64,000 bases of DNA from Sneathiella sp. HT1-7 (GTDB lineage: Bacteria; Pseudomonadota; Alphaproteobacteria; Sneathiellales; Sneathiellaceae). Where the stretch lies: NCBI RefSeq assembly GCF_020731145.1, contig NZ_JAJFZN010000002.1:372001-436000 (forward strand), in the 5' to 3' direction. How positions within the stretch are numbered: position 1 is the first letter of the stretch; each line of letters opens with the position of its first letter. Below, piece by piece: positions 26,235 through 35,693 of this stretch. Below the pieces are notes generated by a model. The model worked only from the letters and a program-made list of their open reading frames with translations, had not been told where the DNA came from and ran no database searches. Made by a program: the position numbers and the translations under genes.

Positions 26235-26406
26235 CGATATCCCCTTGTTCCATCCGTGTTTGCTCTACTCTAAGCAAGCGGCGCGCCGTTGGTAAGTCTT
26301 ATTTCAATATCAGGCGTGAGTGTCAAGGTTGCGCCGCCGACAGATTTCGGATGAATTTATGAAATCATGCCGTATGCTGAGCGTGACTAAAAATAAAAAA
26401 GTAAAA

Positions 26407-27840
26407 ATGATGAATACTAAAGAGCATGGTCTGAGAGCGCTGGAAGAACAAATTCGACGTGAATTAGGATATTTGAATTATCCGACAGACAACTGGGTTA
26501 AGCCGCTCAACGATAGTGTGGGACGCGAAGCCCTCGATGTGGCCATTATTGGTGGTGGTATGTGCGGCATGGCAGCCGCCTTTGGTTTAACAAAGGAAGG
26601 GATCAGGAATTTTCGGATTTTCGACGCGGGGGATGAAGGGTTTGAAGGGCCTTGGGCCACAACTGCCAGAATGAGAACGCTCCGTTCGCCCAAGCGTCTG
26701 CCCGGGCCACATATGGGCCTTCCGTCTCTTACGTTTCAATCTTGGTATCGCACGCAAGTGGATGACGAGACATGGGACGAGCTGGAACATATACCGCGTG
26801 AAACTTGGATGAACTATCTGCGGTGGTATCGCCAGATCCTCGAAATTCCTGTTGAAAACAATAATGCTCTTAAGAAAATAATTCCGGATGGGGAGTTGTT
26901 GCGACTTCAGTTTCTTGGGTCAGACGGGGATTTCGAAGTTCTAACCCGACGTCTGGTGATGGCAACCGGGCGTTCTGCCTTCGGCGGGGTTCGGGTGCCG
27001 GGTATCTTCAAAGATATACCAAAGAAATTCTATGCCCATACAGAAGAGATGATCGATTTCCCAGCGCTTCGGGGAAAAGATGTCCTGGTTATCGGAGGTG
27101 CTGCGTCGGCCGTTGATAATGCGGCGGTCGCACTCGAAAATGGTGCGAATAAAGTTAGTCTCTTGATGCGGTCGGAGAGTATTCCGAGACTGAATAAATT
27201 CAAGAATATCGCGTATGCCGGATTTTTGCGCGGCTATTATTCGTTGGATGACGAGACGCGCTGGCGGTTTCTCCATCATGGGCAAGAAGCTCGCGTTGCC
27301 GCCCCCCGACGGTCGATGTTGCGGTTAAAGGAATATTCGAATTTCCATATCCATACGGATTCAGGAGTTAAAGACGTCAAGTTTAACGATCAGAAAATCA
27401 CGATTGAGACAGACAAAGAAGAATTTACCGGTGATTTTGTTATTCTCGGAACTGGATATGCGATTGACATAAAGCGCCAGGCAGAACTTGCGGATCATGC
27501 CGGTAAAGTCCTGCTTTGGCAGGATTGCTATACGCCGCCAGCGGATGTCGCAAATGAGGAATTAGGCCGTTTCCCGTATCTTGGTCCCGCATTCGAATTT
27601 CTCGAAAAAGAGAACGGTATTGCGCCATTTCTCAACCGTATTCATCTTTTCAATGCGGCAACGACTTTAAGCCATGCCGCCGTCAGCAGCGATATCCCAG
27701 GCGTGAATATCGGTGCGGAGAGGCTGGTTAATGCACTTGCTGTGCGGTTCTTTAATGAGGGCGCGGACCAGCATCTTCAGGATTTTTATGACTATAGTGA
27801 CCCTGAACTTCTTGGAGACGAATGGCGCGAAGAAGTTTAG
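26407..27840 (+). CDS. FAD/NAD(P)-binding oxidoreductase (flavin monooxygenase-like)
   Basis: The roughly 477-residue protein has two dinucleotide-binding Rossmann motifs: VAIIGGGMCGMAAAFGL near the start for FAD and VLVIGGAASAVDNAAVALENGANKV mid-protein for NAD(P)H. A LGTGYAIDI segment is typical of flavin monooxygenases. The oxidised substrate is unknown. The start is uncertain: ATG 26407 is followed by another ATG, earlier starts at 26359 and GTG 26320 are open, and none has a strong ribosome binding site. It converges with the large membrane protein gene, two bases apart. Confidence 0.8.
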   Translation: MMNTKEHGLRALEEQIRRELGYLNYPTDNWVKPLNDSVGREALDVAIIGGGMCGMAAAFGLTKEGIRNFRIFDAGDEGFEGPWATTARMRTLRSPKRLPGPHMGLPSLTFQSWYRTQVDDETWDELEHIPRETWMNYLRWYRQILEIPVENNNALKKIIPDGELLRLQFLGSDGDFEVLTRRLVMATGRSAFGGVRVPGIFKDIPKKFYAHTEEMIDFPALRGKDVLVIGGAASAVDNAAVALENGANKVSLLMRSESIPRLNKFKNIAYAGFLRGYYSLDDETRWRFLHHGQEARVAAPRRSMLRLKEYSNFHIHTDSGVKDVKFNDQKITIETDKEEFTGDFVILGTGYAIDIKRQAELADHAGKVLLWQDCYTPPADVANEELGRFPYLGPAFEFLEKENGIAPFLNRIHLFNAATTLSHAAVSSDIPGVNIGAERLVNALAVRFFNEGADQHLQDFYDYSDPELLGDEWREEV

Positions 27841-27842
27841 CT

Positions 27843-30455
27843 CTAGAAGGGGAGGAAAACGGGCGGTATAAATCGGATGGCGCCCGCGCCTCTTTTGCCG
27901 TTTTCTGACACATCACCAATCGCTGCGCCGCCATGAGAAAAGCGGATCTGCGCCGAGTGGAAATAGATATTCTCAAGGCTTGAGGATGAGTTGATGTGAA
28001 AATGCGCCTGATCGCTCCATCCGATAAAACGGAGCGGATCGATCGCCCGTGAATTGTCCTTCGATGTATAGACTTCTGGTTTTCCGAAAGTGCGCAGGAC
28101 AAGTTTCCCCGGGCCTTCCGCGACGGAGAAAAACATGCGCCCGAAAGCCATCGCTGTCAGGCTGAGCGAAATATGGGTTTCTAGGCGGATGGTCTCGCTG
28201 AATGCTGCGAGATTGCCTTGCGAGAAATAGACACGCTCCCCCGGTTTCAGGTTCCATTCAAGGAACTGCCGCCCCTGTGAAGTCTGGATAGAAATCATAT
28301 CGCTTAGGTCTTCATGCGGATTCACCTTGACCATCTTATAGGTGCCGGAGAATAGCCGCCGGAGGATCGCTTTATGCGGCTGCGGCCAGGCAATGCCTTG
28401 GGAGGAGCCGGAGGGACTCAGCGCGGGTTTGATGTAGTATTTGCCGTTGTCGTCGGGTCGGAAGATATATTCCGGATCGTAACCGCTCAGGATATCCGGG
28501 GGAGAACTGGCATCTTGCTCTTTCCCCAGTCCGAGATTTTCGATGGGAAGTGCCTTTCCGGACTCGCTCTTGAAGGCGACGCGGGAAAAGATATAGGCGA
28601 AACTCTTCACCGCAGCGACAATCAGGATCAGAGTGGCCAGCAAGTTCAGACTCCGGACGGTCCAGAAAACATCGGCGATGATATTACGTACACTCCGCTT
28701 GGTCGCATCGAGGGTGGTGCTAAGATAAAGCTCGATCTCGCGGAGGCGTTTGTCCGCTTTTTCGCCTGTGAGTGACGCGAAATCAGAGGTCAGTTCATTT
28801 AGCCTGTTCCGCTGCCGATCTCTGGTAAAATCATAGGCATCAATGATAGAAATTTTGACTTTCCGTGTGATATGGCAATCCACCTGATGGAGCTTGCATT
28901 CCGGCGGCTTCAGGCTGGGAACATTCTTTGTCAGTGTGTTGCCATCGGGATAGACGGAGGTGAATTCCTTATCCACGAAGGCAGGAATCTGTTTAGGCGA
29001 AGTCTTTGCAAGCTTTCGATACTCGGCAAGCATCCTTTCGAGCTGAATTTCCTGGTTCCTGAAGGCAATATCCACAGCATTATAGATGTCACGTTCGAGA
29101 TTTGGATTTTCACCGCGGACCACCAGTGTTTCCGTTGTCGGGATTGCGCATTCGAACATGCCCGTTCCTTCTTTGGTGCATTCAACGCCATAGACCGCAT
29201 CCTGCGCGCGGGTATCGATCTGAAGTGAGAGCCAAAGGCCGAGTACGATACAGATCCCGATCGGAATCCATCTCAGCGCCGTAAAGAGCGCGTAAGAGGC
29301 GGATTTCTTTCGGTCGAACTGGGCGAAAATCGGAATATTCTGCAAGATCGCAAGGGCGAAGAGGCGCAGGCTGATGGCAGTCACGATAAACAAGACCAAC
29401 GCATAGGACGCAAGAAGGAGAGAGAATAATCCTTGTGAGAAGGATATCCCGGCCGCCGTCCTGGCCATCGGGTTGAACGCAACCAGGATTACGAACAAGC
29501 AGCTAATCGCAAATTCCGGACTACGAATTCGGCTGCCGAAAGCAAAGAGGAGAAGAGATAGAAAAGACGCCGCGCTGATCAGCAATGTCCAGAAACGGAT
29601 ATGCTGATTTGGCCCCATCGACAGACTACGGGTGACCTCTGTATTTAAATCGTTCAGGTTTGCAATATAACTGGCGAATAAGATCTTACTCTCGCCAGTC
29701 AGCTGCGTGATCTCCTTTTCGATCCGCTTTACCCGGCTCTTGGTGTCTGTATTGTTTTTCTTGGCGAAATCCAACAGTTCCTGCGCTTTTTCAAGAGTCT
29801 TTTTGAAAAAGCCGCCCATTCTCTTTATTTTGTCGACGGCGGCCTGCGCCTTCTTCAAAAAATCACCCGCTTCGGACGCTCCCTTCCTTGCGTTTTCGAG
29901 CCTTTTTTCAAGTCTGGAAATGTTTTTGAGGGCGTTGTTGTAGCCGGTGAGATCACTTTCTACTGAGCTCAAGAAGCGCACTACATTGGCGTATCGCGCA
30001 TCGCTTTCCGCCGTCTGTCCGTCATAATCCGGTAGGACCTCCTTTACTGTCGCCTTGATGGTTGTAGTGGTTTGCCGCGACTTGGGTTCGAAATAATCAG
30101 GAGTAAGCTGTTCTTCCGGATAAACGCTAAGCTCCGATACCGGACTGGCGAACAGGAGGACGAGAGGCAACAAGGCGGCTGCAAAAACGACCTTTCTCTG
30201 AAGCACAGCAACAAGAAGGCCAACGCAAAAGAGGGCAAGGTAGAACCAGCTAAAGGGCGCACCAAGATAGTCCTGCGCAATACTGCTGCCGCCGAAGCAT
30301 CCAACAGAAGGCAGCGCAAACAGAGCAGAAAGATCGGAAAAATTGAGGCACCAATGAGTTGGCGGAAGCGTCGTCGAAACGGCGGCAGGGACTGTCCCCG
30401 TCAGCACAATCAGCCAGAAAAGCCGATGAAATACTCCGTTGTTACGCCAAACCAT
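27843..30455 (-). CDS. Large uncharacterised membrane/coiled-coil protein with AIM24-like C-terminus
   Basis: The approximately 870-residue product has N-terminal membrane helices (about three in the first 110 residues) and a long Lys/Glu-rich coiled coil around 150-275 (repeats such as LEKRLENARKGASEAGDFLKK). Four or so further helices lie around 290-420, then a soluble Cys-containing loop, a single helix near 605-625, and a soluble beta-rich tail from about 680. That tail (LEWNLKPGERVYFSQGNLAAFS, then GPGKLVLRTFGKPEVYT) recalls AIM24/TIGR00266-type barrels. ATG 30455 was chosen over an upstream TTG. I cannot assign a function; no operon partner is present. Confidence 0.6.
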   Translation of the reverse strand: MVWRNNGVFHRLFWLIVLTGTVPAAVSTTLPPTHWCLNFSDLSALFALPSVGCFGGSSIAQDYLGAPFSWFYLALFCVGLLVAVLQRKVVFAAALLPLVLLFASPVSELSVYPEEQLTPDYFEPKSRQTTTTIKATVKEVLPDYDGQTAESDARYANVVRFLSSVESDLTGYNNALKNISRLEKRLENARKGASEAGDFLKKAQAAVDKIKRMGGFFKKTLEKAQELLDFAKKNNTDTKSRVKRIEKEITQLTGESKILFASYIANLNDLNTEVTRSLSMGPNQHIRFWTLLISAASFLSLLLFAFGSRIRSPEFAISCLFVILVAFNPMARTAAGISFSQGLFSLLLASYALVLFIVTAISLRLFALAILQNIPIFAQFDRKKSASYALFTALRWIPIGICIVLGLWLSLQIDTRAQDAVYGVECTKEGTGMFECAIPTTETLVVRGENPNLERDIYNAVDIAFRNQEIQLERMLAEYRKLAKTSPKQIPAFVDKEFTSVYPDGNTLTKNVPSLKPPECKLHQVDCHITRKVKISIIDAYDFTRDRQRNRLNELTSDFASLTGEKADKRLREIELYLSTTLDATKRSVRNIIADVFWTVRSLNLLATLILIVAAVKSFAYIFSRVAFKSESGKALPIENLGLGKEQDASSPPDILSGYDPEYIFRPDDNGKYYIKPALSPSGSSQGIAWPQPHKAILRRLFSGTYKMVKVNPHEDLSDMISIQTSQGRQFLEWNLKPGERVYFSQGNLAAFSETIRLETHISLSLTAMAFGRMFFSVAEGPGKLVLRTFGKPEVYTSKDNSRAIDPLRFIGWSDQAHFHINSSSSLENIYFHSAQIRFSHGGAAIGDVSENGKRGAGAIRFIPPVFLPF

Positions 30456-30615
30456 AAAATTTTCGCCTATCCCATTCGGCGTTGCTCCAAACGCAGCCGA
30501 CAATCGAATATCTGAAAGGCCGCAAGTTTACATGGCCAATCAATAATATGACCTTAACATAGCTGGCGATAAAATTAGTCGAAAATCCTGAGCGTGGTGG
30601 CCGTAATCGCTGGGA

Positions 30616-31461
30616 CTATTTGATTCCGGCACGGATAAAGCTCTGGACGAATTGCCGCTGAAACAGGAGGAAGGCAATTAATAGTGGGCCAGAGGTGAGC
30701 AGGGTTGCCGCATTGATCACGGACCATTCCAACCCTCCATCAACTGCGGCAAAGACCTGCAACCCGACAGTAACCGGACGGGTTTCAACCGAATTGGTAA
30801 TGATCAGTGGCCAGAGGAAATTGTTCCAGTGGTGGCTCACCGAAACGAGGCCGTAAGCGAGATAAGTCGGTTTGGCGAGCGGGATATACACCCGCCACAA
30901 CACCCCAAGGATGGAGCAACCCTCAAGCCGCGCCGCATCCTCCAATTCCTTCGGAATGGTCATAAAGGTCTGGCGCAGCAAGAAAATTCCGAAACCGGAG
31001 GCGAGATAGGGTAAGGCAATGGCCGTGATTGTATCAACCAATCCCAAGTGGCGCATGGTCTTGTAGTTTTCCACAATCAGAATGTCCGGCATCACCAGAA
31101 GCTGCAGCAGCACAAGGGTAAAAAGGACAGACTTTCCTGGAAATTCAAATCGGGCGAAGGCATATGCCGCCAGAGTGCAGAGTATGAACTGCCCAGCCAG
31201 AATGCCCGTCACCAAGAGAACTGTGTTCAGGAAATAGCGGCCAAAGGGCGCGGCCTCCCATGCCTTTGTAAAGTTTTCCAGCGTCAGAGGTGCGGTCAGG
31301 TCAAAACGCACCTCATACATTGCGGGGTGGAACGCCGTCCAGATCGCATAGGCGAGCGGCAGAAACCACAGCAGCGCCAGCACCCAGGCACCGGTCGTGT
31401 TCAGTGTCTTGTCCCAACTGAACTTGAAGGGTTTTGTGTGGGGAAGGGTTTGCTCGCTCAT
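30616..31461 (-). CDS. ABC transporter permease, UgpE/MalG-like
   Basis: The 281-residue protein begins MSEQTLPHTKPFKF at 31461, overlapping the upstream permease stop by ATGA. It has six membrane helices and the EAA loop PKELEDAARLEGCSILGVLWRVYIPLAKPTY that docks on the ATPase. As the last gene of the operon it pairs with the UgpA-like permease. The GlpR-type regulator at the head makes glycerol-3-phosphate or a related glycerol compound the leading substrate guess. Confidence 0.88.
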   Translation of the reverse strand: MSEQTLPHTKPFKFSWDKTLNTTGAWVLALLWFLPLAYAIWTAFHPAMYEVRFDLTAPLTLENFTKAWEAAPFGRYFLNTVLLVTGILAGQFILCTLAAYAFARFEFPGKSVLFTLVLLQLLVMPDILIVENYKTMRHLGLVDTITAIALPYLASGFGIFLLRQTFMTIPKELEDAARLEGCSILGVLWRVYIPLAKPTYLAYGLVSVSHHWNNFLWPLIITNSVETRPVTVGLQVFAAVDGGLEWSVINAATLLTSGPLLIAFLLFQRQFVQSFIRAGIK

Positions 31462-32351
31462 CGGTAATGAACCTTCCTGTCGAAAAAGAAGAATTGCCCG
31501 ATGGCAAGGATGGAGAGCAGTGCCAGAAGCACAACCGTCAGGGTTGCGGCATACCCTGTCTGCCAATATTTGAACGCCTGTTCATAGATATAAAACAGGA
31601 GCAAGGTGCTGGCATTATCCGGACCGCCACCCGTCATGACAAAAATATGATCGACCAGCCGGAAGGCATTAATCACGGCATTAACGGAGACGAAAAGGGT
31701 CGTCGGCATAAGAAGTGGGAATATGATCCGCCAAAAGAAGGTCCAGCGGCTTGCCCCTTCAATATCCGCCGCCTCCTTCAAGGAAGGGGGGATGGTCTGC
31801 AGCGCCGCAAGATAGAAGATCATGAAGAAGCCTGCCTCTTTCCATATGGCAACGGCCATCACTGCCCAGAGTACGGTGTCCGTCTGGCCGAGGAGGTTCT
31901 GGTCTGGTAGTCCAAAAAGCCCATTGCGGATCTGATCGATCAGGCCGAAACCGGGGGTATAGAAAAATAGCCAGATATTGGCGACAGCAATCAGCGGCAG
32001 CACCGTCGGGGTGAAATAGGCCATGCGCAGAAAGCCAAGTCCGCGCAGCTTGCCATTCACCCAAAGCGCCATGACAAGGGCGATTGCAACTGAAATCGGA
32101 ATGGTCGCCAGCGCGTAGAGCAGGTTGTTCCATATAACATGCCAGAAGATTTCGTCATTTATCAGGGCCTGATAATTTTCAAGGCCGATGAACTTTGCCG
32201 GACGTTTCCCCCGGGGTGTCGAGAAGAAGCTGCTGATCAGGGTGACAATCGCTGGATAATGGGTAAAGGCGAACAACATGATGAGCGCCGGGCTAAGGAG
32301 AAGCCAGGCGTAGATCCAGTTCAGCTGTGCGGTTGTTCGCGTGAATTTCAT
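31458..32351 (-). CDS. ABC transporter permease, UgpA/MalF-like
   Basis: The 297-residue permease has six membrane helices and the EAA motif PPSLKEAADIEGASRWTFFWRIIFPLLMPTT. It is separated from the binding-protein gene by 62 bp holding a perfect terminator hairpin, so it is probably made at lower level than the binding protein. Together with the downstream permease it forms the channel of a CUT1-type importer. Confidence 0.9.
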   Translation of the reverse strand: MKFTRTTAQLNWIYAWLLLSPALIMLFAFTHYPAIVTLISSFFSTPRGKRPAKFIGLENYQALINDEIFWHVIWNNLLYALATIPISVAIALVMALWVNGKLRGLGFLRMAYFTPTVLPLIAVANIWLFFYTPGFGLIDQIRNGLFGLPDQNLLGQTDTVLWAVMAVAIWKEAGFFMIFYLAALQTIPPSLKEAADIEGASRWTFFWRIIFPLLMPTTLFVSVNAVINAFRLVDHIFVMTGGGPDNASTLLLFYIYEQAFKYWQTGYAATLTVVLLALLSILAIGQFFFFDRKVHYR

Positions 32352-32366
32352 TTGGGCTACCTAAAC

Positions 32367-32405
32367 AAAAAGTCCCGCCGGAGTAACGGAAAAAACCGGC
32401 GGGAC
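32367..32405 (-). terminator. Intra-operon Rho-independent terminator between binding protein and permease genes
   Basis: GTCCCGCCGG (32372-32381) and CCGGCGGGAC (32396-32405) form a perfect ten-base-pair stem with a 14-base loop. Read on the minus strand the stem is followed at once by TTTTTG. It lies after the binding-protein stop and before the permease start, where partial termination would set a binding-protein excess. Confidence 0.85.
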
Positions 32406-32413
32406 CGCTTCGC

Positions 32414-33706
32414 TTATCTATACTCTTTAAGGATGGCGTCAGCTTTTGCCTGGGCTTCCTTTAGGGCAGTCGAAGCATCCTTTTGACCAGTAATTGCCGC
32501 AGAGAGTGCATCGTTGAGAATTTTCGTAACCCGCTGGTTCTGATATGTGGACAGTTCCGGTACGGCAAATTCCAACTGATCTCGCGCGACAAGCGCTGGG
32601 GGGAAGTCGGCGGTATAGGCCTTCATTTCTTCTGTTTCCCAAGTTTCGGGGCGCGGAGCCACATAGCCGGTTGCAATTGTCCATTCAGCCGATTGCTTCG
32701 GGGCGGTGATCCATTTCACGAAATCAAGGGCGGCGCGTTTTTGCTCGTCACTGGAGTCCTTGAAAATGAAGAAGTTGCCGCCACCTGTTGGCGCTCCGCG
32801 AGAAACTTTCGCAGGCAACATCGCGACACCGAAGTCAAACGGTGCGTTGGTGCGGACGTTGGTCAGGTTGCCGGTTGATGTCCACATCATCGCGGTCTGA
32901 CCTTCAAAGAAGGCTTTTGGTGTTGCCCCCCATTCAATAATGCCGGGGGCCATGATGTTATGCTCTTTGCTCAAGCTGACAAGATACTCAAGAGCTTCTA
33001 TGACGGCGGGATCGTCGAAATAGGTTACATTACCATCTTCATTAGCAAGAACCTTGCCGTTTGCGGCTGCAAGGCCCTGGAAAAGCCAATATGGAAAGCC
33101 CGATGACGGGATGCGAACGCCCCACCTCGTCACATTGCCGTTCGCGTCTTTCTTAACGAGCTTCTTACCAAACTCAACCATTTCTTCCCAGGTTGCGGGG
33201 CCTTTTTCTGGATCAAGACCAGCTTCCTTAAAGGCTTCTTTATTGTAGTAAAGAACTGGAGTAGAGCGCTGGAACGGGATGCCATAAGTTTTGCCACCCG
33301 TCTGGCTGTTTTTCATGAATGCCGGGTAGAAGGAATTCAGCCAAGCTTTGTCTTCATCTGTTGTGGCGGCATCGTCAAATGGAACGATGACATCTTCGTC
33401 GATCAGGGTAAACATATCGACCGCGAGGATCACAGAGAGTTGTGGTGGTTTGCCGCCGCGTGCGGCAGTCAGGGCTTTCGTCACCGTATCCTGATAGGAG
33501 CCGGCGAAAATTGCATCGATATTCACATCCTTATGCTGTGCCGAATATTCATCAGTCAGCGACTGGATCGTTTCGGCTGCCTTACCACCGACAGCAACCG
33601 GGAAATAGAATTGCAGATCGACAGCGTATGCCGATGCCAGTGTTCCGGCCGAGAGGGCGACCGCCCCTGCCGTAACGCAAAGAGATCTGAATAGTGCCTT
33701 CATCAT
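32414..33706 (-). CDS. Extracellular solute-binding protein, UgpB-like (family 1)
   Basis: The 430-residue periplasmic protein has a clear signal peptide (MMKALFRSLCVTAGAVALSA, cleaved after ASAYA). It then follows the family-1 binding-protein pattern with TPVLYYNKEAFKEAGLDPEKGPATWEE. That STPVLYYNK block is shared with UgpB. AAAGGACAAG precedes the start. Lying between the ATPase and permease genes under a GlpR-like regulator, it is the best candidate for a glycerol-3-phosphate or glycerophosphodiester receptor, but sugar ligands cannot be excluded. Confidence 0.88.
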   Translation of the reverse strand: MMKALFRSLCVTAGAVALSAGTLASAYAVDLQFYFPVAVGGKAAETIQSLTDEYSAQHKDVNIDAIFAGSYQDTVTKALTAARGGKPPQLSVILAVDMFTLIDEDVIVPFDDAATTDEDKAWLNSFYPAFMKNSQTGGKTYGIPFQRSTPVLYYNKEAFKEAGLDPEKGPATWEEMVEFGKKLVKKDANGNVTRWGVRIPSSGFPYWLFQGLAAANGKVLANEDGNVTYFDDPAVIEALEYLVSLSKEHNIMAPGIIEWGATPKAFFEGQTAMMWTSTGNLTNVRTNAPFDFGVAMLPAKVSRGAPTGGGNFFIFKDSSDEQKRAALDFVKWITAPKQSAEWTIATGYVAPRPETWETEEMKAYTADFPPALVARDQLEFAVPELSTYQNQRVTKILNDALSAAITGQKDASTALKEAQAKADAILKEYR

Positions 33707-33787
33707 CTTGTCCTTTCGGTTTTGGTTTTTTTGATAAAATTACGACAACTTTTCTTGTGCTTACTTTCCGCCCACCTTACTGGCGTC

Positions 33788-34858
33788 TCATTCCTTCTCG
33801 TAGGCGGTATCAATCCGTTTGCCCGAAGCGACGTCGAACAGATGTACTTTCTCGATTGGCCAAGTCAGCGACAACACATCTCCAGAGGGAGGGATGTCGC
33901 CGGAAACACGAACAAGGCAAGCCGTATCACCAATTCGGCAGTCAATGAGCGTGTCGGCGCCGAGATATTCAATGTTGTGGATTTTGGCTTTCACACCGCC
34001 GTCCTCCAGACGGATGGATTCCGGGCGAATGCCGACAAGGGTTTCACCGCTGAACGGAGGGAGAGGGGCATTCGGCGCCGCCCGGAGCAATTCCGCAGCC
34101 GGCATGATATTCATCGGTGGTGTGCCCATGAATTTCGCGGTGAAGACGCTGGCCGGGTGTTCATAGATTTCCTGTGCGGTTGCTGCATCCTCGATCTTTC
34201 CTTCATTGAGCAAAACAACTTTGTCTGCCATTGAAATTGCCTCGATCTGGTCATGGGTTACATAGACCATGGTGAAGCCGAGCTTTGTCTGCAGTTCCCT
34301 TAGTTCCACCCGCATGTCATGGCGCAGCTTGGCGTCCAGATTGGATAAGGGCTCATCCATCAGGCAGATAGGCCGTTCGGATATGATTGCGCGACCAAGG
34401 GCAACGCGCTGCTGCTGACCGCCGGATAGCTGGCTTGGTCGGCGATCGAGGAAGTTCGACAGCCCCAGTAGATCCGCCGTATCTTGCAGGCGCTGTTCGC
34501 ATTCTGCCCGCCCGACGCGACGGACTTTCAGGCCAAAAATGATATTCTCCGCGACAGAGAGATGCGGGAAGAGGGCGTATGATTGGAATACCATGGAAAG
34601 ATCACGGGAGGAGGCCGGTTGATCAGTCACGTCCTTACCACCAATAAGTATGCGTCCTCCGTCAACTTCATCAAGGCCGGCAATCAGCCTGAGCGTCGTT
34701 GACTTGCCGCAGCCCGACGGCCCCAGCAGCACAGTGAAGCTACCCGCATCTATCTCCAGATCGATCCCATCGACAGCGCGTATGCCGCCCCAGCCTTTTT
34801 GCAGGTTCTGGAGGCTGATGGCTTCACCGGAGCCGTTAAAAAGGCGGGAACTACTCAT
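33788..34858 (-). CDS. ABC transporter ATP-binding protein, UgpC/MalK-like
   Basis: The 356-residue ATPase shows Walker A GPSGCGKST, the Q-loop, signature LSGGQQQRVALGRA, Walker B ICLMDEPLSNLD and a C-terminal TOBE domain (VGIRPESIRLEDGGV). I set the start at 34858 (MSSSRLFNGSG); it overlaps the repressor's 3' end by eight bases, which points to translational coupling. It powers the binding protein/permease set encoded downstream. Confidence 0.92.
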   Translation of the reverse strand: MSSSRLFNGSGEAISLQNLQKGWGGIRAVDGIDLEIDAGSFTVLLGPSGCGKSTTLRLIAGLDEVDGGRILIGGKDVTDQPASSRDLSMVFQSYALFPHLSVAENIIFGLKVRRVGRAECEQRLQDTADLLGLSNFLDRRPSQLSGGQQQRVALGRAIISERPICLMDEPLSNLDAKLRHDMRVELRELQTKLGFTMVYVTHDQIEAISMADKVVLLNEGKIEDAATAQEIYEHPASVFTAKFMGTPPMNIMPAAELLRAAPNAPLPPFSGETLVGIRPESIRLEDGGVKAKIHNIEYLGADTLIDCRIGDTACLVRVSGDIPPSGDVLSLTWPIEKVHLFDVASGKRIDTAYEKE

Positions 34859-35636
34859 CAGGTTCCGCTCCCTCGGCGTCGCAGACAATAATTTCGGTCG
34901 TGGATTTTCGTACAATAGTGGTGGCCCAATCGGGCAGTGCCTCATCAGTGAAAATGACATTTACATCCGTCAATGTGCCGCCGCGCACATGAGCTGTGCG
35001 CCCAAATTTTGTGCCATCGACAGTTAGATAGGTCTGACGGCAATTGCGGGATATAGCCTGCCGGGCCGAAACTTCCTCTTCATTGAAATCAAGCAGCACA
35101 CCGTCGTCATCTACACCGCCAACACCAAAAATGCCGACGTCGAATTTGTAATTGTCAAAAAACTGTTCCGTTTGTGGCCCGAGGATATCCCGGTCGCCAT
35201 GACGGACACGCCCGCCGACGATTGTCACATCAAAGGATGGGTTGCTAGAGGCAATCATCGCGACATTGAGATTATTCGTGAAAATGCGGAGTTCATTATG
35301 GTTCACGAGGGCCTGCATCGTGACTTCCGGGGTGGTGCCGATGCTGAACGCAATCGATGTGCCGTCCTGAACGCGCGCCGCGACCGCCTTTGCGATTCGC
35401 CATTTTTGCTGACTATTGAGGATCTGGCGTTCGCTATAGTCCAGATTCTGACGTTTAGGGAGTAGTTCGACACCTCCATGCACTCGGCGCACCAAACCAA
35501 GATCGCACAGACGATTAACGTCCCGACGTATGGTCTGCGACGTTACGTCAAATTGATCGGCAAGGCCTTCAACGGATTGGTGCCCCATCTCCTGGACAAG
35601 GGTGATAATATGCGTTTGACGCGGCGAGAGGTCCAT
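34851..35636 (-). CDS. glpR: DeoR-family repressor, GlpR-like
   Basis: The 261-residue protein has the N-terminal DeoR helix-turn-helix (VEGLADQFDVTSQTIRRDVNRLCDLGLVRRVHGG) and a sugar-phosphate sensing C-terminus. Several stretches are those of glycerol-3-phosphate repressors: SIGTTPEVTMQAL, RIFTNNLNVA, DGVLLDFNEEEV and KFGR. It heads the Ugp-like operon, and an 18-bp perfect operator lies inside its own promoter, fitting autoregulation with release by glycerol-3-phosphate. The gene symbol is given on this combined evidence. Confidence 0.82.
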   Translation of the reverse strand: MDLSPRQTHIITLVQEMGHQSVEGLADQFDVTSQTIRRDVNRLCDLGLVRRVHGGVELLPKRQNLDYSERQILNSQQKWRIAKAVAARVQDGTSIAFSIGTTPEVTMQALVNHNELRIFTNNLNVAMIASSNPSFDVTIVGGRVRHGDRDILGPQTEQFFDNYKFDVGIFGVGGVDDDGVLLDFNEEEVSARQAISRNCRQTYLTVDGTKFGRTAHVRGGTLTDVNVIFTDEALPDWATTIVRKSTTEIIVCDAEGAEPDE

Positions 35637-35678
35637 TTTTCTTCCGTTGCACTTTGTTACGCTCAGAAGTTAGAATTT

Positions 35679-35688
35679 TCATATGAAC
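35679..35688. promoter_or_regulatory. Secondary GlpR-like half operator
   Basis: TTCATATGAA repeats the core of the main operator; its centre is 21 bp (two helical turns) from the centre of the 35696-35713 palindrome, on the same face of DNA. It lies downstream of the predicted -10 and could stabilise repression. Confidence 0.55.
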
Positions 35689-35693
35689 CTTTT

